Translations under genes and position numbers: made by a program
Shown: positions 29,401 through 38,239 of the stretch, piece by piece
Layout of the letters: the number at the start of each line of letters is the position of its first letter
Numbering within the stretch: position 1 is the stretch's first letter
The notes under the pieces: model-generated
What the model was told of the DNA's origin: nothing
Databases searched by the model: none
Seen by the model: the letters and a program-made list of their open reading frames with translations, nothing else
Assembly (NCBI RefSeq): GCF_000520955.1
Contig: NZ_JACC01000003.1
Span: 214,505 to 278,504 of the forward strand
DNA length: 64,000 bases
Direction: 5' to 3'
DNA from: Aquimarina pacifica
GTDB taxonomy: Bacteria > Bacteroidota > Bacteroidia > Flavobacteriales > Flavobacteriaceae

Positions 29401-30041
29401 GGATTAAAAAGTGTTGAAGAATTAGTTTCTCTATTAGCCAGAAAAAGAGCATTCATTTTTTCTGACTGATTACGAATAGCTTCATTTTCTTGTTTTATTT
29501 TTTTTAGCAACTCTTTTCTTTCCTCTATAAACTGTTTTAAACGTTCCTTGTATTTAGTAATAATCGATTCATTATTTTCGTTCTGTTCTGATGTATTTCT
29601 TCGCTTTCTTTTAAGTCTTATTATTTCTTCTTCAACATCAAGCATCATTTGTTCTGTATGGCTTATAGAGGTTAGAAGTTTGTTTAGGTTTGAGTGTGAA
29701 GAGAAGAAACTATCTAACAGTTGAGAGGGGGAGACATCGGATAAGGTTTGATCATCTAAATCATCAAAAATTTCTTTTTTTATTGAATCAATAAGATTAT
29801 TATTTCTTCGAATACTAATTACTTTTTTATCACGCTTTATTTTATTTAGCAATCCACAAAAAATAAGACTGGTCTTTCCGGATCCCGAAGGACCGTGTAA
29901 TATCATTATAGAGGAGTCTTTATATAGTTCAAAAAGATCACAACTTTCCTTATCTCTTCCGAAATAACTATCAATGTCGTTTTTTCTATACGAATTAAGG
30001 AATTTAAAAGGGGATCCTATTTTTGTATCGATATCAATCAT
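26412..30041 (-). CDS. Large P-loop (STAND-like) ATPase with TM segment and WD40 repeats, gasdermin operon
   Basis: A 1209-residue protein. After YFGRDKE, Walker A HGPSGSGKTS (residues 49-58) and a Walker B-like IIFDQFEELF are separated by a charged coiled-coil insertion (about 110-195). A helical region with winged-helix-like ends follows, then one transmembrane segment (about 593-613). The C-terminal half has beta-propeller WD40 repeats, clearest in the last 300 residues (IKLWNI, TGSLDNTAIISRR, TASSDHTVQIYRR, LKEWNF). STAND ATPases of this layout act as sensors that oligomerise on ligand binding. The 4-bp ATGA overlap with the CHAT gene shows translational coupling. I infer that it senses invasion and activates the neighbouring proteases. 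Confidence 0.85.
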   Translation of the reverse strand: MIDIDTKIGSPFKFLNSYRKNDIDSYFGRDKESCDLFELYKDSSIMILHGPSGSGKTSLIFCGLLNKIKRDKKVISIRRNNNLIDSIKKEIFDDLDDQTLSDVSPSQLLDSFFSSHSNLNKLLTSISHTEQMMLDVEEEIIRLKRKRRNTSEQNENNESIITKYKERLKQFIEERKELLKKIKQENEAIRNQSEKMNALFLANRETNSSTLFNPLIIFDQFEELFVYGTKKEINNFGLFLKLIFEYKIPFNIIISLREEYFGHLDQLQSYVPQIFYKKLRLAHPNKETVKNIIEKSFQEFNINQFIDNTQEPISKEEKQKRIALIIDQIKISDSGASSYHLPFLQVYLDRLYKIDYQRTYRGNNQNDIEYLPLEFGEEEIKEFGSIENVLENYIREVNNKIIRNTRNKLNNRIQHKDSVIKFLRHFKTKDDLKKRISIRTENDANYVINDQTIANKIQIDLWGNTDDSYNTTISEIIEALKNKGILTVSTDHNLVIDYVELSHDIIAKVINRMRTEDDFKSLIKRDFESSFDIYEDTQDTGDFLSKQQIDRMNQYRSYILHDDDKETFDRKNLFFEASLEESFKEEKEKKKQQRMFKRFVYYPIIITILLVLSGFLYKSNDDLKKSKIKLENKAKEDGLAIKIHKNMSYALRDYNVDKTSSINYILQCEKILQENTLLPDSVFNIISNFKNDLYKEYRKTPFYHSSVYLGDDAIIESTKTRRSDDVLYVFVLLKNKKLTLKSLPYKEKDAKSVNIFTKNNVVDFEPFTINNKLRTLVAESVPGSTDIRLSLLDMKGKSIQINNQQNHILLKGNQATNTNNRIPNIYIEHQQEHSFIIGFNSLLYKVHLNLNNQTHTIKTIKKLTGKVRKIKTFLHDKERFLVLYGKNKLYAHTSIIHRSILENQIDMQDSIHTFKIKNKDTVLLGLKGRIRVLPLKNPEKAQDNLVHDEKINTIDISQGKMLIGSSDNGANLYSPQNMLLKQFIGHTKPIKNVSFVKGNPNFIITSSEDQTIKLWNITPVEVSYGIDTIRRPKNKIQYEKLDTIEKLVVYPYNKNKRVQRYTLCSKDVLKRHTDSIKDIDFSTKGEFMITGSLDNTAIISRRNQKSNCYEFMQALTSHTSDVQDVEFFGDSLVLTASSDHTVQIYRRIEDHFSIVPSLIRHDYGLKSATFSPTSDYITSIDSEGNLKEWNFRNFDNEIERRTIHLKIEN

Positions 30042-31819
30042 GCATTAGAAATTAACTCCTTTATATAACCAAAATGGTCACGTATTTTTTTCTTTTCCTC
30101 TATTTCTATGATATCATTTTTGCCATCTTTATATAGCGCCAAAATCATATCATCATCTAATGGAACTTCTATTTCTTCTGCAAATTTTCTTCTTTTTGTA
30201 GTGCTATTTTTATCTTCTTTTGCATTAATTACCTCTCTATAAATTAATTTGTCTGTCGCTTCAGAATATCGGTCTAGGTAGTATAATTTTATTTTATCCT
30301 TAGCCACTGATGCAGAATTAACATCGAGATAAAAAGGGGATAGATTTAAGGCTCGCGTAGGAGTCCCATTGGTGTTTTCGGTACTGCAAATATATACAGA
30401 GTGTATATCAATGTCTATTGAAGATCCACCATCTTGTACCTCAAATATTTCACTTTTTTTATCATCTAATGCAGTAGGTCTTTTATTAACAGGATAATAA
30501 GATCTATTGATTATATAGGATCTTTGATTGTCATAACGAAATTGATTATAGAAAACGTCATAAATAGATTCTATACCAAGGGATCGTAAGAATTTTAAGT
30601 TTTTAAGAAACATCTTAAGATACAATTCTGCCTTTATAAAATCATGTTTACCATTATTATTCTCTATATAATTTGAAAAGAAATTCGAAACTTCTGTAAA
30701 TAACGTATGATTTTTCATCACACAATTTTTTAATTCTAACCAAAGTGGATGATGCGCTAGATATTTATCAGGGATGTTAGAGTACATAAAGGCAAGATCC
30801 TCTGATATTTTATACTGTACATTTGATTCCCAACCAATTTCTAGATTATCCCTTAGTGTTTCTTTTAGCTTTTCACTTAGTTGTCCTTTAAAATCATCAT
30901 TATTTTTGGCTATTGACCAAATAATAGAATAGGCCGAAAACTTAAGAAAGTTGAGAAATTCTTTGAACATACTTCTGATTACCCAATAGCGTTCTTCACT
31001 TAATTCTTGATAAATACTATTATTAATATCATTAAAATCTGATAAAATCTCTAAATGAATACATAAAAAATACGGGTAGTATTTATATATTTTCTCGGTT
31101 AAGTTTTCTTCTTTAGCGATCTCATCGAGTGTTGCCTTAAAATGTTTTTTTAATGGGAAATTATCTGGATCAGCATTATAGGTAACTCGTTGTTCAAAAT
31201 CTTTTGCTTCTAAATTAATTTTTATTTGGTAATTGTTCACCTTCTTATCGATATCATCAAGTGCCATTGCACCCCTTTGGTTATCATCAGGAGTTTTATG
31301 GTATCCCTGTAAAAAGCCTTTAGCTTGATTAAAAATATCTTCTATTTTTGAGCTGCTGGTAAGGTTTTCCTTATTATTAAGTAATAGTTGATAGAATTGT
31401 TGAGATAATACCTGAGCAGAATAATCATATACCGGAGTAGTGGTACCAATTACAATAGGCACGTTGTCTAGAGCGTCAATAATTTGTTGTGTAGAGCACC
31501 CATTAATAAACACCATTTTTAATTTAGGAGCATTATTAAGAATATTGATAAGACCTTTGTTATTAAAAATTTCGTCGTTTAATTTTATTGCCTTTGTTAC
31601 ATCATTGTGATGACCACTAAAATGAAATATTGTCATATCATTGGTCAATAATTGTAACTTACTTACAAACCCTTGAATACCTTCGTTAGGAATAATTTCT
31701 TTTGTAAATATTTCTTTATGCTCTAATAATAAAACATCAATAGCTTTTCGCTCATCGTCTAGATAACTTAGTGGTGATTGCTCATCATTTTCGAATATGC
31801 CGACAAAATATTCCTTCAT
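30038..31819 (-). CDS. CHAT-type caspase-like protease, gasdermin operon
   Basis: A 593-residue protein whose N-terminal 190 residues form a caspase-fold CHAT domain. The catalytic dyad is His70 in FHFSGHHND and Cys108 in VFINGCSTQ, with the typical strand LKMVFING and the IGTTTPVYDYSA segment after it. The rest is helical (about 200-420) and then a beta-rich region I do not recognise. CHAT proteases are known to act in prokaryotic immunity and to cleave gasdermins or other effectors. It lies 13 bp downstream of the gasdermin gene and overlaps the ATPase gene by 4 bp. Which of the two proteases in this operon cuts the gasdermin is unknown. Confidence 0.82.
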   Translation of the reverse strand: MKEYFVGIFENDEQSPLSYLDDERKAIDVLLLEHKEIFTKEIIPNEGIQGFVSKLQLLTNDMTIFHFSGHHNDVTKAIKLNDEIFNNKGLINILNNAPKLKMVFINGCSTQQIIDALDNVPIVIGTTTPVYDYSAQVLSQQFYQLLLNNKENLTSSSKIEDIFNQAKGFLQGYHKTPDDNQRGAMALDDIDKKVNNYQIKINLEAKDFEQRVTYNADPDNFPLKKHFKATLDEIAKEENLTEKIYKYYPYFLCIHLEILSDFNDINNSIYQELSEERYWVIRSMFKEFLNFLKFSAYSIIWSIAKNNDDFKGQLSEKLKETLRDNLEIGWESNVQYKISEDLAFMYSNIPDKYLAHHPLWLELKNCVMKNHTLFTEVSNFFSNYIENNNGKHDFIKAELYLKMFLKNLKFLRSLGIESIYDVFYNQFRYDNQRSYIINRSYYPVNKRPTALDDKKSEIFEVQDGGSSIDIDIHSVYICSTENTNGTPTRALNLSPFYLDVNSASVAKDKIKLYYLDRYSEATDKLIYREVINAKEDKNSTTKRRKFAEEIEVPLDDDMILALYKDGKNDIIEIEEKKKIRDHFGYIKELISNA

Positions 31820-31832
31820 AGTATTCTGATTA

Positions 31833-32660
31833 TTAAAACTCTATTAGTAAGGGGTTTGCATAGTTTTCATCAAGTATATATTTAGGTATGTCAATTACGG
31901 TAGATGAACCGTTAATAGACCTTGCAGAACGAATATTATCTAACCATTGTCCTCTTGAGAATTTTCCTGTTTCTGGATCAATATTAATTTCGACACATGT
32001 AAAAGCATAGGTTAGGGGAGTGCTACCTTTGAATTTGACCTCATTTTCTGAAATTCTTTCTATACTAAGATGTGTTTCTATATTCGCCAAATATTTTTCT
32101 ATAAGCGGCACGTTAATTTCTGCATTACCATTATTCTCGTTGTATGTAGAAAGTGAGAAGTCTGTACTCGTTAGAACATCGGTGATTAATGCAAGTTTTA
32201 CTTCTTTATTTGAAATTATTTCCTGAATAAAAATATTATCCGGATCCCCAACAATATCATCAGATAGTAAAATCTGTCCCAATTCTAAAGGATCTATATA
32301 TTTACGAATAACGTTTCCGAAGGAAAAGGACATTTTTTTTGTTCCTTTTACAGAAGCTCCTATTACCGCTGGGTCTAAACCGAGTGCTTTTATAAAATTA
32401 CCTAGAATATCGAATCCAATTTTGAAATCAATTTTCTTGGTTTTTGTATTTGAAATTTGTGATACCGGAGATGTATTTATTGTTATCGAATGCTTTAGAC
32501 CATCTTTTACTAGAAATTTAAAATCCCCCAAATACTTTGGCTTTTTGTTATGGATCTCTAGCATACATAAAGGCTGTATTCTTGCTTCGGGAACCCTTAG
32601 GGGGTTGGCATCAAATAAGTCCCTAATTTGATCGGTAATATCATTTTTGCATATTCTCAT
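31833..32660 (-). CDS. Bacterial gasdermin (pore-forming effector)
   Basis: A 275-residue protein that I assign to the gasdermin family by residue pattern. The start MRICKND has Cys4, the position palmitoylated in characterised bacterial gasdermins. VPEARIQPLCMLEIHNKKPKYLGDFKF resembles the QPLCLL...PKY block of gasdermin N-domains. Amphipathic segments (about 77-118) fit the membrane-inserting hairpins. NKEVKLALITDVL, a charged helix, and STPLTYAFTCVEINIDPETGKF resemble the last blocks. Residues about 248-275 form the short autoinhibitory tail; Arg244 and Arg247 precede it as possible cleavage points. The start overlaps the caspase gene by 20 bp. Genetic context with caspase, CHAT and ATPase genes strongly supports the call, which rests on pattern recognition and not on a profile search. 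Confidence 0.82.
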   Translation of the reverse strand: MRICKNDITDQIRDLFDANPLRVPEARIQPLCMLEIHNKKPKYLGDFKFLVKDGLKHSITINTSPVSQISNTKTKKIDFKIGFDILGNFIKALGLDPAVIGASVKGTKKMSFSFGNVIRKYIDPLELGQILLSDDIVGDPDNIFIQEIISNKEVKLALITDVLTSTDFSLSTYNENNGNAEINVPLIEKYLANIETHLSIERISENEVKFKGSTPLTYAFTCVEINIDPETGKFSRGQWLDNIRSARSINGSSTVIDIPKYILDENYANPLLIEF

Positions 32661-35550
32661 GACCTATATATTCTAATTGATTAATTGCTTCCAAAAATTT
32701 GGCGCCAACCTTTGCAAACCCATTATCATCAGGATGAATCTCATCATACCATTCCTCTTTTGTTACTAAAGATCTCAAATCAAGGTATGTTGCATTTTTA
32801 TGTTGACTCGTTAATGCTTCTAGTAGTGCATTGAATTGGTCTATTAAATATTTGATTATTCTGGCTCTATCTTCAATTTTTTCTACCCCTTTTTGAATAA
32901 GGTATTTATTTACCCACCCATTTTTTATAACACGTTTCGTATGATCTACACGCACATAATCGTATCCGTGCACAAATACCTGATGTACAGAATCAAACGA
33001 TGATATTCTATTAAAAAAGTAGTTATACGTAGCTTTTATGTCTTCCATTTTTTTTGAAAAAGTACTATTGAGATATGCCATAGGTTCTAAACCAGAAGGC
33101 ATATCCTTTTTTAGTATGTCAACAATTGCAGGACCTATAATATCATTGCCACCACCGCTTATGAGTACATATTTGGGTTTTTCTTTTTTTATCGTTTCAA
33201 TAAGTTGTCCACTGGCCCTATAGTTTTGTAATTCATCTCCCGCCGCAGCAATACTTCGTAAAGGATATTTCTCCATTACATAATCCAGTGTATCTTTTAC
33301 CAAAAAAGGAAATAGAAACCATGAATCTCCTTCTGCTACAATTACAGGCAATTCTGGAAACAATTTTTTAGATTTTTTAAACCTTCGGTATCTTCGTTTA
33401 TCATCAAGATGATTCCCAAATATTATTTTTAGATTCGTCAAATTCTTTGCATAAGTAGTAGGGTCTTCACTTACATTAAGAGTGTTTGTAATTGTTTCTA
33501 GAGTAAAACCTTTTGTTTGTTGGTTGGCATATAATTTATTTATAAAAGGAGCCACAATCTCATTAGTACTGTAATACTCCCAATGATTTTGCATTTTTTT
33601 TCCTATCGTATTATATGCCGGATTTGTGAGTAAAAGAGTAGATGAATAGATACCCCATTGAGCTTTGCTAGGCAAAAAATCTGTAATAGCACCATGCCCC
33701 ATTTGATTGCCTAGGTGCGTTATAGGGCCTTGTAAAGATCCCTGATTCATATCTGGTATAGAAGTTGTAATATCCTCTTTGGTCGTTACTATAAATTTAT
33801 AATGTAACCAATCATTTTTCCAATTATATATTTCTTTATAGGTATCCAAAGACCAACCAACAAATGGAGTGTTTCTATGTTCGTAAAAAACTACTGACTC
33901 ATTGTTTTTTAGCAACTTACTTAGATTATCTAATGAATCAGATGAAATAGAAAAATCAGAACTGAGAACGAGTGCCGTAACAAAAAGGGCACTATTAGAA
34001 ACATTAGAAACTCGTATTTGGTATTTCTGAAAATATTCATTCGTATTGGTTAACTGCTTCTGTAGTGTAGTAATTTTACAGGACGTTTCTGTGATATCCA
34101 GCCATTCTAGAGAACTGTCTATTTTTATTTCTACTTTAATAGGGCAATTAGAAAAGCTAGTTTCGGGATTTTCGAGTGTATTATAAAAATTCCACTTGAT
34201 TAAGGAGTTCATTTGAAGTAGTAACTGCTTACCGACATAATCTTCTTTTGTATTTAAAATATCGATCTGCGCAGTCAAGGGACGATACATATCATCAGGC
34301 AAACTGATATAAACAGTTTGATTAAAAAGAGTAACAAAAAAAGAAGCTTCATTCTTATTACAAAGTACTACATTGTCTTGACCAGTTAGTATTTTTTTTA
34401 TGTAATTGTAGCCATAAATATCCGTATCCAAATCATTAATATAAATCTTAAGCGTTTGATAAACAGTATTTGTAGTGACTGTATATTTTTTGTCAAAATC
34501 TAATAGAACCCCTAGCTCAATAGGATCTTGTATACGTGAATTTTCGAGTTGTACCTCGAGTACCTTGGTCGTAATCCTTTTGTTATTAGGTACATCAATT
34601 AGGATATCAATCTCGGTTCCTTCTTGTATACCAAATAATTTCCCTCTGTTATAATACCAACCATTTTTAGAATTAAAATAAATATATCCACTATTTCTGT
34701 TTTTCTTTTCGGGATATAAATTAAGCCAAGTACTATACTGATTTAACATACCATTTCCTTGTACACTTATAGTGGGAGTTTGTCGTTTATGTGTAACATC
34801 TCTTAGACTTATTTTTGCCCATTTTGTAATATCTAGATAAGACAGGTGATTACTATTAGCATGTAAAATTTGCAATAAATATCGCGTAAAAACTCCACCA
34901 TTAGCATCTTCCCATGAGGATTCTGATGCCAAACAAGCAGCAATATGAATAGTGTTTTTATAAGGCAGTAATGAGACTACTTTTTGTGATTTGAGTTGAG
35001 ACTCCTTAATATCATTAGAAAATATAAAATCAGTATATCTTCTTGCATCAAAAATTTCACTCAACTTTCTTTGTCGCTCATCTTCGGTAGTATTAATTTT
35101 ATCAAATGATCTCACCATATCTCCAGAATGACAGCAATCAAAAACCGTGACTATGTGCGGTGAACTCTCAAATTTCGAAAATAAATAGCGTATCTCTTTA
35201 TCTGCCAACAAATAATTAGTGTCCGGCCCCTGATGATGACATACGATACACTCTATAGTTCCCGAATGTGCATCACTAAATCTACCAGAGGAATTCTCTA
35301 AAGCACCATGACCACTATAATATAGTAATACCACATCATCATCAGTAGCTTGAGTCAAAAATGTATTTATAGTGTGCGTAATGGTAGTTTTTGTAGCCTT
35401 TTGATCCAATAGTTTTTGGATATGTATAGCACCATAATAATTATGAAGTGTCAATAAATATGTATCAAATGCAGAAACATCCTTTACACATTGTTGTAGT
35501 GGTCTAGATTCATATTCATTTATCCCTATAAGTAATGCATAAAGATTCAT
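32641..35550 (-). CDS. Caspase (C14) protease fused to C-terminal SGNH/GDSL hydrolase
   Basis: A 969-residue protein with two enzyme domains. Residues 1-250 form a caspase p20-like domain: YALLIGINEYE, catalytic His81 in YYSGHG, and catalytic Cys140 in VFDCCHSGD. The middle (about 260-720) is beta-rich with no family I can name. Residues about 735-965 form an SGNH hydrolase: Ser743 in AEGDSWF, Asn802 in SGGGND, and Asp936/His939 in YDEIHPDD. There is no signal peptide. In bacterial gasdermin operons a caspase-like protease cuts the gasdermin C-terminal tail; here the extra lipase/esterase-like domain could attack membrane lipids or remove acyl groups. It is the first gene of the operon, with its promoter in 35551-35965. 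Confidence 0.85.
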   Translation of the reverse strand: MNLYALLIGINEYESRPLQQCVKDVSAFDTYLLTLHNYYGAIHIQKLLDQKATKTTITHTINTFLTQATDDDVVLLYYSGHGALENSSGRFSDAHSGTIECIVCHHQGPDTNYLLADKEIRYLFSKFESSPHIVTVFDCCHSGDMVRSFDKINTTEDERQRKLSEIFDARRYTDFIFSNDIKESQLKSQKVVSLLPYKNTIHIAACLASESSWEDANGGVFTRYLLQILHANSNHLSYLDITKWAKISLRDVTHKRQTPTISVQGNGMLNQYSTWLNLYPEKKNRNSGYIYFNSKNGWYYNRGKLFGIQEGTEIDILIDVPNNKRITTKVLEVQLENSRIQDPIELGVLLDFDKKYTVTTNTVYQTLKIYINDLDTDIYGYNYIKKILTGQDNVVLCNKNEASFFVTLFNQTVYISLPDDMYRPLTAQIDILNTKEDYVGKQLLLQMNSLIKWNFYNTLENPETSFSNCPIKVEIKIDSSLEWLDITETSCKITTLQKQLTNTNEYFQKYQIRVSNVSNSALFVTALVLSSDFSISSDSLDNLSKLLKNNESVVFYEHRNTPFVGWSLDTYKEIYNWKNDWLHYKFIVTTKEDITTSIPDMNQGSLQGPITHLGNQMGHGAITDFLPSKAQWGIYSSTLLLTNPAYNTIGKKMQNHWEYYSTNEIVAPFINKLYANQQTKGFTLETITNTLNVSEDPTTYAKNLTNLKIIFGNHLDDKRRYRRFKKSKKLFPELPVIVAEGDSWFLFPFLVKDTLDYVMEKYPLRSIAAAGDELQNYRASGQLIETIKKEKPKYVLISGGGNDIIGPAIVDILKKDMPSGLEPMAYLNSTFSKKMEDIKATYNYFFNRISSFDSVHQVFVHGYDYVRVDHTKRVIKNGWVNKYLIQKGVEKIEDRARIIKYLIDQFNALLEALTSQHKNATYLDLRSLVTKEEWYDEIHPDDNGFAKVGAKFLEAINQLEYIGHENMQK

Positions 35551-35965
35551 AATTAGATGCTTTTATTTATGAAGTTATGTAACAATAATTATGGTGTAAC
35601 TATATTCATTTTCTAGAGCAATACATCTGCACAGAATCAGTACATAAAATTTCGAAAGTTTCGAACCATTTGGGGATACTATAAATATAATTAATAATGT
35701 GCTGGTATCCAAAACAATACTAAACCTCTACACCTCTAGAGTTTAATTAAAATTACTACTTATTATGAAGTACTCTGAATAAAAACACCCCTAAAACCTG
35801 GGGGTAAAAGCCCCTTTTTGAAGCCTACAATTAGGATACAAAATGTCAGATATCGATAAAACTATATTTTCATCGAAATAAAGCAGGTATAAAAAGAAGA
35901 AATGAAGTATATATCCAAAGATTTTTGATTATTTTTATACTAAGAAAAAACATCTTTATACTATT
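35551..35965. other. Divergent promoter region of the gasdermin operon and M48 gene
   Basis: No ORF is convincing. Two structures stand out. One is a TTCGAAAG-TTTCGAA near-repeat at about 35651-35664. The other is a GC-rich patch at about 35793-35826 with alternative stems (CCCCTAAAACCTGGGG, and GGGG paired with the later CCCC), bracketed by AAAAA and TTTTT. The patch resembles the hairpin at 10736-10771 and may be a small terminator or attenuator ahead of the M48 gene. Confidence 0.45.
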
Positions 35966-36787
35966 ATGAATATTAGAAAATCTATAGTTGCTTTGGGCAC
36001 AGTTATATTATTTATGTCTTGTGCTACCAATCCTTTTACAGGTAAAAAAACATTGGCCATTGTACCGAACTCTCAAATACTACCGATGGCTTTCCAGCAA
36101 TACAATCAATTTTTGGGAGAAAATAAAGTGGTAAAAGGAACTTCGGATGCACAGAAGATACAAGTCATTGGACAAAAAATAGCCAAAGCATCAGAGCGTT
36201 GGTTAACCGCTAATGGGCATGCAGACTATCTTAAAGATTATAAATGGGAGTACAATTTGGTTGATGATCCTACTGTAAATGCTTGGTGTATGCCAGGAGG
36301 AAAAATTGTATTTTATACAGGTATTTTACCAATAGCAAAAAATGACGCTGGTATTGCTGCTATTATGGGCCATGAAGTAGCACATGCATTAGCGAATCAT
36401 GGGCAACAACGTATGAGTGCAAGTCAAATACAGCAAGTAGCTGGTACTGCGACTACCATTGCCGTAAGCGGAAAAAGTGCACAAACACAACAAATAGTAG
36501 GTACTGCTTTTGGTTTAGGGAGTCAATTTGGAGTGATGTTACCATTTAGTAGAAGTCATGAGACCGAAGCAGATAAAATAGGATTACAGTTAATGGCTAT
36601 AGCAGGATATAACCCAGACGAAGCTGCAGAGCTTTGGAGACGTATGAAAGCAAATAGTGGAGGGCAGTCGCAGCCAGAATTTATGAGTACACACCCATCA
36701 AACGATACACGTATTAATCATCTTACAGCATGGGCACCAGCTGCAAAAGCAGAAGCAAGAAAATTCGGAGTTACCTCCTTTAAATAA
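35966..36787 (+). CDS. M48-family metallopeptidase lipoprotein
   Basis: A lipoprotein signal (FMSC, Cys19) is followed by ATNPFTGKK, a typical start for periplasmic M48 proteins. The zinc motif GHEVAHALANH (His136, Glu137, His140) and the downstream ETEADKIGLQLM, with the third ligand Glu, are intact, as is the STHPSNDTRI segment. At 273 residues it is a single-domain, LoiP/YcaL-like enzyme without TPRs. Such enzymes degrade misfolded outer-membrane proteins. It is monocistronic and ends at a clear terminator. Confidence 0.92.
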   Translation: MNIRKSIVALGTVILFMSCATNPFTGKKTLAIVPNSQILPMAFQQYNQFLGENKVVKGTSDAQKIQVIGQKIAKASERWLTANGHADYLKDYKWEYNLVDDPTVNAWCMPGGKIVFYTGILPIAKNDAGIAAIMGHEVAHALANHGQQRMSASQIQQVAGTATTIAVSGKSAQTQQIVGTAFGLGSQFGVMLPFSRSHETEADKIGLQLMAIAGYNPDEAAELWRRMKANSGGQSQPEFMSTHPSNDTRINHLTAWAPAAKAEARKFGVTSFK

Positions 36788-36828
36788 TCGTAAAGTTTAT
36801 TTTCTTAAAAAGATTATACTTACTTTAG

Positions 36829-36861
36829 AAGCTGTTCTGAAAAAATCAGAACAGCTTTTTT
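36829..36861 (+). terminator. Rho-independent terminator of the M48 gene
   Basis: Arms GCTGTTCTGA (36831-36840) and TCAGAACAGC (36846-36855) with a 5-base A loop are followed by six T. Confidence 0.92.
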
Positions 36862-36925
36862 ATTTGGTTTAATCTAAAATCTCATGTATGGCTACATATT
36901 GGGGTTTATTTAATTTTAATATTCG

Positions 36926-38239
36926 ATGCGCGCAACATTACCTAAAGGAGACAAAAAGCTACTAAATGCCTGGGCGTTTTATGATTGGGCTAATTCGGTT
37001 TATAGCCTCACCATTGTTTCAGCAGTGTTTCCTATATTTTATGGGGCTCTTTTTGAAAAAGATGAGACTATCACTGTATTTGGAGCAGATATCCGTAGTA
37101 CTCCTCTTATAAGTTATGCTACTGCAATAGGGTTTATTATTGTTGCCATCACTTCTCCGATACTCTCTGGTATTGCAGATTATATTGGTAATAAGAAAAT
37201 TTTCATGAAATTTTTTAATTATATAGGAGCCTTGGCGTGTATCGGACTATTTTGGTTTAGTAAAGAAGCTATTTACTTTAGCCTTTTCTGCTATATAATT
37301 GCTTTGGTAGGCTTCTGGGGGAGTATTGTTTTTTATAATTCGTATTTGCCAGATATTGCATACCCAGAACAACAAGATAAAATTAGTGCCAAAGGGTATT
37401 CTTTGGGGTATATAGGAAGTGTTATCCTGTTAATTCTTAATCTGGTTATGGTCATGTATCCAAATCTTTTTGGTTTTGGTGATGATGGAGGTGGCGCTAT
37501 GAAAGGAATGAAATACTCTTTTATACTAGTGGGTATATGGTGGATATTTTTTAGTCAGTTTTCGTATTACTACCTTCCGACTGGTAGAACAGGTAAAAAA
37601 GTTACCAAAGACGTATTTTTTAAAGGATTCAATGAGCTAAAATCTGTAGCAAAAGGTTTGGGTAATACGATTCGGTTAAAAAGATACCTAATCGCATTTT
37701 TCGTTTATAGTATGGCTGTACAAACGGTTATGCTAGTTGCTACCTATTTTGGAGAACAAGAAGTGAATTGGGGCGGTGATGATAAAAAGACAATGGGTTT
37801 GATTGTAAGTATATTAATCATTCAACTGGTTGCAGTTGGTGGTGCTATAATTACCTCTAGGTTATCGAACAAATATGGCAATATACCTACATTAATAGGG
37901 ATAAACTTTATTTGGGTGTTGATCTGTATTTATGCATTTTTTATTACAGAACCCATTCATTTTTATTGCACAGCTGGTGTCGTTGGTATGGTTATGGGTG
38001 GGATACAAGCCCTATCCCGATCTACCTACTCAAAACTCTTACCGGATACCGAAGATACAACCTCGTTTTTTAGTTTTTATGATGTATCCGAAAAAGTTGG
38101 AATTGTTATCGGTATGGCAATATACGCCACTGTAGATTTGGTTACCGGAAGTATGCGTAATGCGACATTATTCTTGGTGCTATTTTTCGCTTTAGGAATT
38201 GTCTTATTACTAAGAGTCCCCAAGAATAACCAAGAATAA
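36926..38239 (+). CDS. UMF1/Atg22-type MFS transporter
   Basis: A 437-residue inner-membrane protein with about 12 hydrophobic segments. The start KLLNAWAFYDWANSVYSLTI and the later GGIQALSRSTYSKLLP motif are diagnostic of the UMF1 (Atg22-like) branch of the major facilitator superfamily. Related eukaryotic proteins export amino acids from vacuoles, but bacterial substrates are mostly unknown. It has its own upstream region after the M48 terminator and no obvious partner. Confidence 0.88.
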   Translation: MRATLPKGDKKLLNAWAFYDWANSVYSLTIVSAVFPIFYGALFEKDETITVFGADIRSTPLISYATAIGFIIVAITSPILSGIADYIGNKKIFMKFFNYIGALACIGLFWFSKEAIYFSLFCYIIALVGFWGSIVFYNSYLPDIAYPEQQDKISAKGYSLGYIGSVILLILNLVMVMYPNLFGFGDDGGGAMKGMKYSFILVGIWWIFFSQFSYYYLPTGRTGKKVTKDVFFKGFNELKSVAKGLGNTIRLKRYLIAFFVYSMAVQTVMLVATYFGEQEVNWGGDDKKTMGLIVSILIIQLVAVGGAIITSRLSNKYGNIPTLIGINFIWVLICIYAFFITEPIHFYCTAGVVGMVMGGIQALSRSTYSKLLPDTEDTTSFFSFYDVSEKVGIVIGMAIYATVDLVTGSMRNATLFLVLFFALGIVLLLRVPKNNQE

